Source of the DNA: a virus
Virus record (IMG/VR): IMGVR_UViG_3300047358_000105
Span: 1 to 22,099 of that record
Reading direction: 5' to 3' (one strand)
Length of the DNA stretch: 22,099 nt
The position numbers and the translations under genes are program-made. Positions 6,131-15,813 of the stretch are shown piece by piece. Every line of letters begins with the position of its first letter. Position 1 is the stretch's first letter. The notes beneath the pieces are model-generated. The model saw nothing but the letters and a program-made list of their open reading frames with translations, ran no database searches and had not been told where the DNA came from.

Positions 6131-8170
6131 TTAGCCAGTTGGTGATGCGATTGCTCTGACGTCGTCAGCTGTTCTCGCAATCTCTAGTTCAGCATTATCG
6201 ACCATCTGTTTGTGCTCGAGTTGTGCTTCTTTGAGATCCTGATTGTCAGACTGTAGGGCAAATTGTTGCTGTGCTTTCATCTGCTCTAATTGTACTTTCA
6301 TCTGTGCTACCTGGGCATCCATCTGAGCTTTCATCTCGGCTACCTGGGTTTGACGCTCTTGTAGTTCAATCTGTTTCTGTTGCATTTGCATCGCCATCTC
6401 GGCATTCTGATCAGGCTGCTCTGGTGGCAACTCTGATGGTGGCGTTAAGTAATCTTTGACGTTCTTAATGCCGTTCTGCTCCATGACGTGCGTCATCAGC
6501 TTATGTTGGTTCTCAGGTGTATACATCTTAGACAAGGTTTCATCAGCTGACATAATAGCGTGAAGGCTCATGTACTTTGTAGCTTCTGCTTCCTGTTCGC
6601 CGTATCCTAGGTGTAGCTCGACAGTGACGTCTCGTTTCTGACCCCAGGCAGCTGGGCTTACTTCTACAAAGTCTCCAGCTATTTCCACGATCTTGGCATC
6701 TGGCTCGTTCTCGACGACCAGCTGGTAAATCATTTGATACAGAGGTTTCAGAAAGTTGTTTGCGAAGTTACGTGCGATAATCTTTTGACGTTGCTGGCTC
6801 ATCGTTGCAAGTTGTTCAACCATTGCAGCTGAGTTTTGCTTGCTGATAGCGTCCTTGTTTAAGCCTTGGCTAAGACGTGAGACGCCTGTGGTATCCTCTT
6901 TGTCCTCATCCAGCATCTGTATGGTCTGGAAGATAAACGGGTTCAGAGGTGCCTGAGCCATTGGTGATATTGCATCGGGCCTAGAAACATTGATAATGCC
7001 GCCGACGCGATTGTCGATGAGCTCCCTTGGGTTGGTCAAACCGCCTTTGACCACCTGGTAACGTGGGTTATTGGTGATCATTGCGTGATCGAGGATCGAC
7101 CTGGTCAATACAGTTCGAGCGGTTTGTATTGGCAGTACTTTGGACCCAAAGTTAGAACCAAAGAATGCGTGGGGTATCGGTAGTGGAACGAAGGCACAGA
7201 ACGGTTTGTATGTGCATAGTTCTTTCTCAAGAATTACATTGCCAGCCTTTATGATCTTGTACGTTTCAGCAATGCCGTCACCCGACAAATCGACGTCCAT
7301 GTAAATCTCATACACCGTGACAGAACGGACCTGATCTTGATAGCCCTTAGCGTTGAAACCACGGTCTGACCCAATCTCTTCATGCCTCGATAGCACTTCT
7401 GGGTCACTTTCCATTTCCACATCGTCGTGATCGCCAATTTTAGCGATAAGCTTCTCATCATATCCAGCCTCTCTGAGTTCTGAAATTGTCATTTTAGTTC
7501 GATGGCCCAGAAATGATGCCAATTCTAATGACTTACACTGGGGCTCGATTATAAACTCCTCAGGAGCAATGGCCTCAATGGCTACCTGGCTTGCGTCCTG
7601 GCTAATGCGTAGGTCTCCGCTGTAGAGACCGAGTTCGTCTTGTGTAACTTCCTCGATCTCTACGTTGTCCTGGGCAACTATAGCGTCGAACTCTTCTTCC
7701 GTTAAATCTTCTATTGGTTCTAAGTAAGATTCCTCACGCTCGTCCCAGTATACTTTACATAAGCCAGCCCTTGCTATGAGACCGTCGTGGATAACCGACT
7801 GCATCACTTCAAATAGATTGTTTTGTCTGTTGGCTACATAGTCACAGTACGCAGTGCTTACTTCTGCTATACGGGTATCCTCGCCTGTTTGCGCTGCGAA
7901 ACGTACAGTTTTATAGCCAGTGCTAAATGTTTCTAGCAGTGCAGCTTTCATGCTCTCGACGGCATCATAGACATCCATCGATACATACTTAGAGTTGCCA
8001 TCGTGCGCTGGGCGTGGGAGAGCGGCATTGTAATAATCTACAACCTTCTTACGCTCTCTACTAATGGCGCTGTCGAAGTAACCTATAGATCTGCGGATAT
8101 TATCATCCAGCATCGTGACTAGCTTTTCGTCATCGACCTTTTTGTAGTCTTTTTTATCCATAATGATCAT
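6131..8170 (-). CDS. Portal protein
   Basis: This 679-residue protein should form the twelve-part ring through which DNA enters and leaves the head. Typical portal stretches are SMDVYDAVESMKAALLETFS and VMQSVIHDGLIARAGLCKVY near the N-terminus. They continue with IAPEEFIIEPQCKSLELASF, FGSNFGSKVLPIQTARTVLT, and a helical region ending MSQQRQKIIARNFANNFLKP that would line the stem and crown. The length suits the large portals of podoviruses. Residues ~590-670 are rich in Gln, Met, Glu and Lys in heptad spacing and probably form a long coiled coil or barrel. The start overlaps the terminase stop in an ATGA arrangement; a second ATG three codons later is also possible. Position right after terminase fits. 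Confidence 0.93.
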   Translation of the reverse strand: MIIMDKKDYKKVDDEKLVTMLDDNIRRSIGYFDSAISRERKKVVDYYNAALPRPAHDGNSKYVSMDVYDAVESMKAALLETFSTGYKTVRFAAQTGEDTRIAEVSTAYCDYVANRQNNLFEVMQSVIHDGLIARAGLCKVYWDEREESYLEPIEDLTEEEFDAIVAQDNVEIEEVTQDELGLYSGDLRISQDASQVAIEAIAPEEFIIEPQCKSLELASFLGHRTKMTISELREAGYDEKLIAKIGDHDDVEMESDPEVLSRHEEIGSDRGFNAKGYQDQVRSVTVYEIYMDVDLSGDGIAETYKIIKAGNVILEKELCTYKPFCAFVPLPIPHAFFGSNFGSKVLPIQTARTVLTRSILDHAMITNNPRYQVVKGGLTNPRELIDNRVGGIINVSRPDAISPMAQAPLNPFIFQTIQMLDEDKEDTTGVSRLSQGLNKDAISKQNSAAMVEQLATMSQQRQKIIARNFANNFLKPLYQMIYQLVVENEPDAKIVEIAGDFVEVSPAAWGQKRDVTVELHLGYGEQEAEATKYMSLHAIMSADETLSKMYTPENQHKLMTHVMEQNGIKNVKDYLTPPSELPPEQPDQNAEMAMQMQQKQIELQERQTQVAEMKAQMDAQVAQMKVQLEQMKAQQQFALQSDNQDLKEAQLEHKQMVDNAELEIARTADDVRAIASPTG

Positions 8171-9744
8171 ACCATTTCAATGTAATAGTCATCTGCACTC
8201 TCAATCGGTTCCCAGGCACCTTCATGCACATGGTTTGCTAATGCCAGCGCCATGACACAGTCGTCATAACAACCAGGCTCGGCTTCCATAGAGCCACTTT
8301 CTGTGACGACATATGTAAGCATCTCTCGAATTGTAACTTTGTCGTTAAGCTCTATTTCGCCCTCTCTGGCTGACGCTCTTAGCTCGTCAATTATGAGGGG
8401 CTTAGTTTTAGCTGTTGTACTAAAGCCTAGCTTTATGGTTTCTTTGTCGGTCAACTTGTCGACCTGTATTTCTGTAAAGAAGTTAGAGTAAGCCATATCT
8501 TTAGCTAACCTGGTGCAAGTCAAAAGACCGTGACCGTTGTTTTCGACAATAATATACGCAGTGTTAAAGAAGTTTCCTAAGTGAAACAGAACCTGGGCAT
8601 AATAGTCTGGGTGAACATGGCCCCTCCAGGTTGCTACCATCCGCTTCTTACTATCGAGCACTTGAGCGACACTGTAGTCACCACCTCGGACGCCCATAGC
8701 GACGTCTGCGCCTATAACATATTGTTCGCCAGGATCGTGGCGTCGGTACATCGTAAGTTCGCCGCGCAAGTTGTTTAGCCACTCGTCGCCCTCGAGAGCT
8801 AAACGCTCGATAGGGTCTCGAGCAGTCTCAAGATGCTTCTGTAGCTGCTCTGGGTTAAACACTGGTCGACCTGTTGTCAGGAAGGCTTCCTCAGGCTCTG
8901 AGGGGTACTCCTGTTTAAACAAATCGATGCCGTTTTGTGCAATCTTGCGACGACGGAACATTAACTGCTCGTCATCGAGGGAATACTTGTCAGCTAGGTC
9001 TTCCTCGTCAGGTGTACGCTCAAACTTCTCAGGTACTTTCTCTCGGTACTCAGGGTCGACGTACCAGGGAATAAACACTGGCACAAAACCGTTCGTGCCT
9101 TCGACAGCGCCTTTCCAGAGGTCATAGAAGGTCCCTGTGACGCCGTTCGCTGTACTCTCAACGAATATAGCAGTGCCTGGTGCACTAGGAACGGCCTGTG
9201 TCAGCGAGTTCCAGTTGTCCAGGGCGGTAGTCTTACTCCAGAATGCAAGTTCTGAGCAGTGTACGTGTGTCAAGGTTTCCCCTCGACCAATGGCTTCACC
9301 GCCAGCGGTTGCAACAATGTACGAACTATCGAGGACATCAAAAGACAACTCGCGCCTCGAGGAATACTTAGTGTGTGGCTTGAGTATCTCAGGACAGTTC
9401 TCGTGATACCTTTTAGTCATATCAAATAGCGCACGAGTAGAGTCACTGTGGTGAGTGATGACCATAGCTTTGGCAGCTGGTCGCTGAGACACACTAAAAT
9501 ACAAGTAGCCGCCGACGTATGTCGACAGTCCCTGTTGTCGGGCCTTCAAGATAATTACTCGGACTTTGCCGTCTGTTTTTATCTGGTCGGTTACTGCGTC
9601 GTTTAGGATTTCCTGGGCTGGCTTAAGTGCTAGAGGTGCAATCTGCCCCGTTTTAGTTCTAATCTTGAGTGCAGACTTCGCGTAAAAGCTAAAGTCTTCA
9701 TAAAGTCGCTTACGAACTTGCTCCAGTTTCTTCTTCTGTGTCAT
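8167..9744 (-). CDS. terL: Large terminase subunit (ATPase and nuclease)
   Basis: The DNA-packaging motor that pumps DNA into the head and cuts the concatemer. Numbering is from the ATG at 9744 (525 residues). A deviant Walker A, KARQQGLST, is at ~67-75. Walker B, HVHCSE, is at ~160-165. The coupling motif VESTANG is at ~195-201. The RNase H-like nuclease has GADVAMG with the first Asp at ~347, IVENNGHG with Glu at ~401 and YDDCVMALA with Asp at ~494-495. All key residues are present. The open frame starts earlier at TTG 9765, but AAGGAG nine bases before ATG 9744 decides the start. It overlaps the end of the small terminase gene by 35 bases and the start of portal by four, a tightly coupled packaging cassette. 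Confidence 0.96.
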   Translation of the reverse strand: MTQKKKLEQVRKRLYEDFSFYAKSALKIRTKTGQIAPLALKPAQEILNDAVTDQIKTDGKVRVIILKARQQGLSTYVGGYLYFSVSQRPAAKAMVITHHSDSTRALFDMTKRYHENCPEILKPHTKYSSRRELSFDVLDSSYIVATAGGEAIGRGETLTHVHCSELAFWSKTTALDNWNSLTQAVPSAPGTAIFVESTANGVTGTFYDLWKGAVEGTNGFVPVFIPWYVDPEYREKVPEKFERTPDEEDLADKYSLDDEQLMFRRRKIAQNGIDLFKQEYPSEPEEAFLTTGRPVFNPEQLQKHLETARDPIERLALEGDEWLNNLRGELTMYRRHDPGEQYVIGADVAMGVRGGDYSVAQVLDSKKRMVATWRGHVHPDYYAQVLFHLGNFFNTAYIIVENNGHGLLTCTRLAKDMAYSNFFTEIQVDKLTDKETIKLGFSTTAKTKPLIIDELRASAREGEIELNDKVTIREMLTYVVTESGSMEAEPGCYDDCVMALALANHVHEGAWEPIESADDYYIEMV

Positions 9745-10213
9745 CTTCTGCATCTCCTTCGTCAAGTAGTGAACTTAGGAATGCTTCTGCTTTTCCTACG
9801 GTCACTTCCTGTTTTGACACTGGTTTTGACTTGGTGAAGTCAAGGACCAGACGTGCAGCTGTTAGACGATCTCGAGTTTGCCCTGGGGTGCGTAGGATTT
9901 CTACAGCTGCCTCGAGTGCCTCTGTGGCGTGGGTGTTTTCGTTTTCATCTGTCATAATTGCTACTGCCTTCTTTGCGTCTTCTTTCGCTTGCTGCCTAAT
10001 TGGCTCGATAGTTTCTTTGGTGAACCCGTCAGGGACTGCTAGTGGTCGACCACCTTTGTTCTTTCGGGTCAAAAGCATTTCTCTGTGCTTTGCTCGGCCT
10101 TCTGGCGTAAAATGCTGAGTTGCTAAAGGGTTCTTGTTGGTTGGTCTCGCCATGTTTGAGTTATATGGCTTTTTCTTGGGAAACTTGGATCGAGGATGCT
10201 TTGGTACGGGCAT
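9710..10213 (-). CDS. Probable small terminase subunit
   Basis: A 167-residue protein placed just before and overlapping the large terminase. The N-terminus is very basic (MPVPKHPRSKFPKKKPYNSN) and is followed by an R-x-K-N-K-GGRP element that could bind DNA. Residues ~60-135 are helical (FTKETIEPIRQQAKEDAKKA, then ALEAAVEILRTPGQTRDRLT, AARLVLDF). The end is acidic (DEGDAEDDTEEETGASS). This matches proteins found upstream of terL in many marine phages. The small subunit recognises the packaging site and passes DNA to TerL. A good ribosome-binding site (AAGGAG, spacing eight) precedes the ATG. The call rests mostly on position and general make-up, since small terminases diverge strongly. Confidence 0.7.
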   Translation of the reverse strand: MPVPKHPRSKFPKKKPYNSNMARPTNKNPLATQHFTPEGRAKHREMLLTRKNKGGRPLAVPDGFTKETIEPIRQQAKEDAKKAVAIMTDENENTHATEALEAAVEILRTPGQTRDRLTAARLVLDFTKSKPVSKQEVTVGKAEAFLSSLLDEGDAEDDTEEETGASS

Positions 10214-10233
10214 CTGACTGTCTCCTTACGTTA

Positions 10234-13200
10234 TTATGCTGATAGTGCTCCAGGTTGCATTGGTTGGTTGAGTGCTCCTGGTGGTGGCATCATGCGACGA
10301 CGCTCTTCTTCGTCAGCTGCTTCGTCTTGTTTTGCCATAATTGCCATAACGACAGCCATTGCCATAGCTAGTGGGTGCGTAAAGAATTGAACTCGAGTGC
10401 TATATTGAAAGAACCCTTTTATAACTTTTGCAGTTTCTGGGTAATCCTTTTTCATCTTTTTGGGATTATTCATGTAGAATATTAAAGGATCGACAGCCAT
10501 CTCAGGCGCACCTCTGGCATACTTTTTATAATCAGGGTCTACTGCTAGGCCGATAGGGTTGCGCACTTGATACTGGTCAAAAGGGGATTGTCGGAGACCT
10601 GTTGATCTAAATTTTGCTTTGCTTTGCATGTCCTTAATTTCTTTTAGAACCTTGTTGCGAACCCCTTTTGGTACTTGAGTATTGTTTGTTAAAAGACGGG
10701 CTACAAACTGCTCAAAAGAACCGTGACCAGCTATTTCAATACGCCCTGTTAATTTGTTTTTACCTACCTTCACAGCTGGCCTGGTTATTCCCTCTGCCTT
10801 TGTACCAAACTTGTTTAATATAGCTGGGTGGTACTGTTGGTCTGCTAGTCCGTGTAGAACTTCATGCAGTGCAGTAATATATGAATCAAACTCCGACGTC
10901 TCATTCCCAGTTACGTCTACAGCGCCCTCTTGTAAAACTGCTGCTCGACCTCGTTGTGTCGTTTCATTACGCATAAAGAAACCTACAACGTCTCCCATGC
11001 CCCGTATTTCTTGGAATGCTTCAGTAATTGCTTTTTGATCACTAAATAGCTCTAAAGATACATTTATGACGTCAGCAAGTTGCCTAACTTCATCAAGAGT
11101 TTTAATGCCATCCTCATATTTAGATCCAGGCTTACCAATCTCAAAGACTGCTTTTATTGCCTGACCAGCCTGTTTTACTTCGTCTTGGGTTGGAACAGGA
11201 CCCCTGGGTGAGGGTCCCCTATCGGACCCTTGGATACGTTCTGCGAGGGCGGCTGCGACGCCTGTTTGTTGCGCTGGCCCAACTCGACTAGCTCTTGGAT
11301 TGCCTGGGCCATCTTGTCCTGAGGTATCTGGCTGATTATTGACTGCTCCGTCTCCGTCTGATGGGGGGAGTGTTTGGTTAATTTGGTCATCTGTAAACCC
11401 TTCCTTTAGTGCAAGCATCTTAGCAGCATCTAAATAGTCATTATCTGCGCCACGTCCTGGGGCTACACCCAGTTTTCTAAACAGCTGCTTCTCGGGATAC
11501 CACATAAGCGCCTGGAAGTCGGCTGTATCTATCATATAGCCATTCTGACGTAGCTTTTCAATGGCAGCCTTAGTAACTGTACGCATGTAAGAGCGTTCTC
11601 CAGCGCCTTTTGGCTGCGCTTGCAGCTGAGGGACCATATTCTTGGTCATGGTGCCTGATGATTTAAACAATTGAGGCTTTTCGACCTTTTGTTTTGTACC
11701 TTTAAGCTCTATCGAGCGTTTTCTGAAGAAACTTTGGTAATTGCTTTCTAGCTTAGTAACAAAAGTATCTAATGTTTCGTCGTTTTTGAGGTCAGACCGC
11801 TTTATTCCTAGTTCTTTAAGCGTTTGGTTTGTTAAGCGCTTTTCTAATGCGTCCTGGTTTTTAGTTTTTACTTGTTCGCGGATTGTAGCTCTGTTTTTGC
11901 CGAGATCTTTAGATGCCTCAAAGGGGCGTCCAACAAGCCTATTCCACATACGCATCCACCATATATCCATCGTTAATGGATCATAGTTCCCTCGAATGTT
12001 TTGGTAAAAACCTTGGCCTATTTTAGGTCCAATTATGAAAGAGCCTTTAACTGTTTCGTTTTGACCTTCAGATGATGGTACTTTAATGTTAGTGCCATTT
12101 CTTTCATTAAATCCAGATGCCCACTCCTTAAGATCTCTTACAGTATAATCACCGTCTAAAAACTCTTGAATAGGCAAGTTTGTGCCTGACGCATTATAGG
12201 CATTAAAGAAGTTAAAAGCTTGGACCATTCCGTTGTTACGCTCACCACCTTTAATCCAGGTATCGGTAGGCATGACGCCATTGTCCATAAAGTGCCTAAA
12301 CACTTCCAATGCATACTCAAAGTTATCAGCAACTGCTTGACCATTAGATGTAACTGCCAAGGCAAAATCAAATGCTGCTTCCGCATCTGGTGATTGAGTT
12401 ACCCGAGGCTCAACTAGAGAAACGACAGACTTAGCTGCTTTCAGCTTTCTGTCGTACCAGCCAATAGCATTGCCGTCGTTCTTAAGAGCTTGCATTGCTT
12501 CTGTAGCCATCAATGATGCTATTCTGTCGACGTTCTCAGGTGTGTACTCAAATGGTTCTGTACGGCCTGTAGCCTTCTGCCATTTGTTATTAAGGTAATC
12601 AACAGCCTCAACAAGTGTTCGTTTGTTTTCGGGCTTGTAGTCTCCCTCGCGCATTTGAGCTATGTCTTCAGCTGATGGCATTTCGTTTAAGTTGGTTGCA
12701 GACAAATCCTCAGTAGGTATGTTTAGTGGGTTTGGTGTCTGGCTTAAGACGGGTCCTGTAGCTGTTTCAGTCTGCATAAGCTCCTGGGCTTTTGTTGCGT
12801 CGACACCAGTAAACGAGTTATCTATTTGGTTTTCTAAACCGTTGTCTCGTAAGATTTGAGAAACTTCTGCATCATTAAGAATGCGGATAGGACGCATAGA
12901 TCCAGCAATAGGCCACCCTCGAGCATCCTGGGATGCATTAGGATTAGTTTTAAAGTCATAGCTTTCGGTAGGATCTAGGTTACGATTTAGGATACCATCA
13001 TTAGCCTTACGCTTAGGGTTAAATGAGTTATCACTTTCCGTCTGTGTTTCTGGGTTAATCATAGGCATTTCTACCTCAACCCAAACGCGCTGCTCACCGC
13101 TGACCTGAGCTTTACCTTGGTCAAACACTGGTAGTTCTACGCCATGAATACCTGATCTAGGGGAAAGTAACTTGTTACCAATCTTAGGGCGTTGAAACTC

Positions 13201-15798
13201 AGACGCATACCATTTGCCTAGTGAGTATCCACTGGGTGGTCCTTTGTCTCCACCACTTTTGGCGTATAAAGGCAGTATTTCACCTGGGCGCTTCTTCTGC
13301 ACTTTCATAAGCTTGTAGACAGTCCTGGTCTGCTCTGGAATAAGCTCTGGATTTAGCAAAGGCGCTTGTGGTTTCTTGGGGTCTGACTGAATATTTGGAA
13401 CTCTAGAAGCTTTTGGTTCAGCTGGCTGCTCGGGAGCATTACGCTTTTGCTGACCAATGACACGATCAGCGTACGGTTTGACGTACGTGTCGATAGCTTC
13501 CTGGGAGACGCCAGCGTCTTGTAGCTTCTGGATCTCTGTCTGTACGGTAGGTACTGGTGATGACCCTAAGTTGTTTGTTAGGTTCTCCAGAGACGTAATG
13601 ATGCGACCACGGTCTACGAGAGACAAGCTTTTATCTAACGTGGCACCGTCTTGTAGCTCTCGATTGAACTGTAAGTTGTTCTCGATGCCTCGATTGTAAT
13701 TCTGAGGAGTTGTGAACTGTGGTCCAAACTCATCGCCGCCCTGGGGTTGCGCTGGTCCTGTTGTGTCTACGTTTGGCTGTACACTATTGTTTGGCTCTCG
13801 TACTCGCTCGACAAGACCAGGGTTATTAGCGACACGCTCGTTAACCATGCGGATCAAAGGTGTTAAATCTTTTACTTTGCCACCTTCAGCAACTGACTTT
13901 TTGTAACTGGCAATGGCATCGAGAATGGCTGGGTTGTCTGTTGTAGCTTCAATAATACGTAAGACTTTAGCGACACCTGATCGGTCTAGTCCCGTAGCGT
14001 CTTCCATCCTACCTTGAGGACTTTCAATAAAAGGTTCTGCATTCCTCTTAGTCAAATCTAGGTTCATTTGTCGTCGGTTAAATCTAGCAGTTTCTGCGTC
14101 AGCTGCTTCCTGATCTGCTCTCTGTTGTGCAGCTGCTTCTGCATCAGTCTGGGCTTGTATAAGAGAGTTACCTGACGGAGCGTCTAAGCCTGGTTTGCGC
14201 TCGTTCTTTCGAGTGAAACTATCGACAGCTGATCTTCTGCCTGTAAGTGCGTCGACGACACGACCACCAGCTGCAATACCTAATGTTGTACCACCAGATT
14301 GAAATGCACCACCAGCGCCCAGGATTATGTTTGCAACCCTACTTGGGTCATATGCACCACCTGAGACAGCGATAGGATTAAAGTAATCTGTAAATTGGCT
14401 AATGCCGCCTTTGAGACCGTTGTTGAACAAGTCAGTGACCTGGTTAGACATCTTAAGCAAGTTAGCCATCTTTGTCTTCTCAGCGCTGTCTGGAAGAAGA
14501 CGCATAATGGCGTCGTAGTTATCTTGCATTACTATAGATTTTACTTTGTTTTTACCTTGTCGAAGCGCTACATTGGCAGCTGAATAATCATCGATAAGTT
14601 CATCTAATGTGGTTGCATTTTTAGGCGACAAATATCCTTTAACAGCGTCGTTACTTGCTATCTGTTTTATTTGATCAGAAATATCCTCATGTGCTTTTTC
14701 TAAGGCTTGCTTTGCCCCTCTTTTTGAAGAAGCATTTACATCTGCAAGATTTAATCCGTTTTGGTTTGCAGTCTGGCGTATAATCTTGGCGACACTAGCA
14801 GCTGCTTCTTTTTGATCTGCATCGATGCTGTCAGGATCAACTAAGTTACCTTCTCCAGTAAATAGGCTTTTTACTTTAGTTGCAGTATTAGAGCTTGCTT
14901 TTATGCTAGAGCCTACGACACCACCAGCTGCTACAGCTTCTTTTAGGCGCTCAACTATTTCACTTTGTTCAAACTTTTTACCAGCTACAGCTTCTGAACC
15001 AATAACGACTAGCTCTTGTAAACCTTCTGTCGTTCCCTCGGTAATAAAACCTTTAGATATGCCACCAATAATACTTGTTGAAACGCCGTTTGGTAATAAC
15101 TTAGCGATACCTAGGTTTTCCAAGACAGCCATGATGGCACCGCCAGTGGCTGCTATGTCGTCTTTCTGTGCTTGGTTTAAACCTTCGATCTCATCGAGCG
15201 ACTGACTAATCTCACCGACGCCAAACGGGTACGTTAGTGTGCCTCCTGATGCTAATGCTGCTCCCATGTATGGAAGTGCCTGGGCAGTCTTTTGAGACAC
15301 AAAGTTAACGAATGATCCGACGTCTTTGATGTCACCTGTAGTCAGGTTTTGAAAGTTAAGGTCGTCTTGTAACTTTTGCGCTGCTTCCGCTGACAGATCA
15401 GCTGCTTTCTCCAGGCGTTTAGTTTCTGCCTGGTTAACTGCATCGATGTCGATAGGATCAAATCCAAATGTCTCTCGAACTGGGTTAGCTACGTTTTCTG
15501 TTAGATACTTTTGTGCATCACCAAACACGCCGCCTGATAGATTACGCTGTAAGGATGCTGCACCTGACTGTGATAATGATTGAGATTGAGCATCACCTAC
15601 TTTAAAAGCAGTACCAAAAGACGTATCGCCTGTAGGCGCTTCTGGTGCTTCATTAACTGGCTCTGGCTGTTGTACTTGGTTGTTTGTTGGCTGCGCCCTG
15701 GCTGCTTTGATAGCTTGTGCAAGCTTAGTAGCAGCTGCGGTATCTCCAGCGGCATGTGCCGCTTTGAGCGCACGGCTCAAGCGTTCTAAATCAGCCAT
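10234..15798 (-). CDS. Giant internal/ejected virion protein with polyvalent-protein domains and HExxH motif
   Basis: A protein of 1854 residues, by far the largest here. The N-terminus (LSRALKAAHAAGDTAAATKL) is a repeat type common at the start of large phage internal proteins. Residues ~175-300 hold Gly/Ala-rich hydrophobic stretches (ALPYMGAALASGGTLTYPFG; FITEGTTEGLQELVVIGSEA) that could touch membranes. Residues ~826-990 (YKLMK ... VWVEVE ... WPIAGSMRPIRILNDAEVSQ) and ~1060-1460 (AIGWYDRKL, IIGPKIGQGFYQNI at ~1255, LMWYPEKQLF at ~1432) resemble domains seen in large polyvalent proteins of phages and mobile elements. HEVLHG at 1645-1649 with FEQFVARLL (Glu 1696) suggests a zinc metallopeptidase fold. 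A last hydrophobic stretch is at ~1808-1822. It follows two other virion proteins and precedes terS. Ejection with the DNA is inferred by analogy with T7 internal proteins; no activity is proven. Confidence 0.75.
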   Translation of the reverse strand: MADLERLSRALKAAHAAGDTAAATKLAQAIKAARAQPTNNQVQQPEPVNEAPEAPTGDTSFGTAFKVGDAQSQSLSQSGAASLQRNLSGGVFGDAQKYLTENVANPVRETFGFDPIDIDAVNQAETKRLEKAADLSAEAAQKLQDDLNFQNLTTGDIKDVGSFVNFVSQKTAQALPYMGAALASGGTLTYPFGVGEISQSLDEIEGLNQAQKDDIAATGGAIMAVLENLGIAKLLPNGVSTSIIGGISKGFITEGTTEGLQELVVIGSEAVAGKKFEQSEIVERLKEAVAAGGVVGSSIKASSNTATKVKSLFTGEGNLVDPDSIDADQKEAAASVAKIIRQTANQNGLNLADVNASSKRGAKQALEKAHEDISDQIKQIASNDAVKGYLSPKNATTLDELIDDYSAANVALRQGKNKVKSIVMQDNYDAIMRLLPDSAEKTKMANLLKMSNQVTDLFNNGLKGGISQFTDYFNPIAVSGGAYDPSRVANIILGAGGAFQSGGTTLGIAAGGRVVDALTGRRSAVDSFTRKNERKPGLDAPSGNSLIQAQTDAEAAAQQRADQEAADAETARFNRRQMNLDLTKRNAEPFIESPQGRMEDATGLDRSGVAKVLRIIEATTDNPAILDAIASYKKSVAEGGKVKDLTPLIRMVNERVANNPGLVERVREPNNSVQPNVDTTGPAQPQGGDEFGPQFTTPQNYNRGIENNLQFNRELQDGATLDKSLSLVDRGRIITSLENLTNNLGSSPVPTVQTEIQKLQDAGVSQEAIDTYVKPYADRVIGQQKRNAPEQPAEPKASRVPNIQSDPKKPQAPLLNPELIPEQTRTVYKLMKVQKKRPGEILPLYAKSGGDKGPPSGYSLGKWYASEFQRPKIGNKLLSPRSGIHGVELPVFDQGKAQVSGEQRVWVEVEMPMINPETQTESDNSFNPKRKANDGILNRNLDPTESYDFKTNPNASQDARGWPIAGSMRPIRILNDAEVSQILRDNGLENQIDNSFTGVDATKAQELMQTETATGPVLSQTPNPLNIPTEDLSATNLNEMPSAEDIAQMREGDYKPENKRTLVEAVDYLNNKWQKATGRTEPFEYTPENVDRIASLMATEAMQALKNDGNAIGWYDRKLKAAKSVVSLVEPRVTQSPDAEAAFDFALAVTSNGQAVADNFEYALEVFRHFMDNGVMPTDTWIKGGERNNGMVQAFNFFNAYNASGTNLPIQEFLDGDYTVRDLKEWASGFNERNGTNIKVPSSEGQNETVKGSFIIGPKIGQGFYQNIRGNYDPLTMDIWWMRMWNRLVGRPFEASKDLGKNRATIREQVKTKNQDALEKRLTNQTLKELGIKRSDLKNDETLDTFVTKLESNYQSFFRKRSIELKGTKQKVEKPQLFKSSGTMTKNMVPQLQAQPKGAGERSYMRTVTKAAIEKLRQNGYMIDTADFQALMWYPEKQLFRKLGVAPGRGADNDYLDAAKMLALKEGFTDDQINQTLPPSDGDGAVNNQPDTSGQDGPGNPRASRVGPAQQTGVAAALAERIQGSDRGPSPRGPVPTQDEVKQAGQAIKAVFEIGKPGSKYEDGIKTLDEVRQLADVINVSLELFSDQKAITEAFQEIRGMGDVVGFFMRNETTQRGRAAVLQEGAVDVTGNETSEFDSYITALHEVLHGLADQQYHPAILNKFGTKAEGITRPAVKVGKNKLTGRIEIAGHGSFEQFVARLLTNNTQVPKGVRNKVLKEIKDMQSKAKFRSTGLRQSPFDQYQVRNPIGLAVDPDYKKYARGAPEMAVDPLIFYMNNPKKMKKDYPETAKVIKGFFQYSTRVQFFTHPLAMAMAVVMAIMAKQDEAADEEERRRMMPPPGALNQPMQPGALSA

Positions 15799-15813
15799 AG
15801 GTATTCCTAGTTA

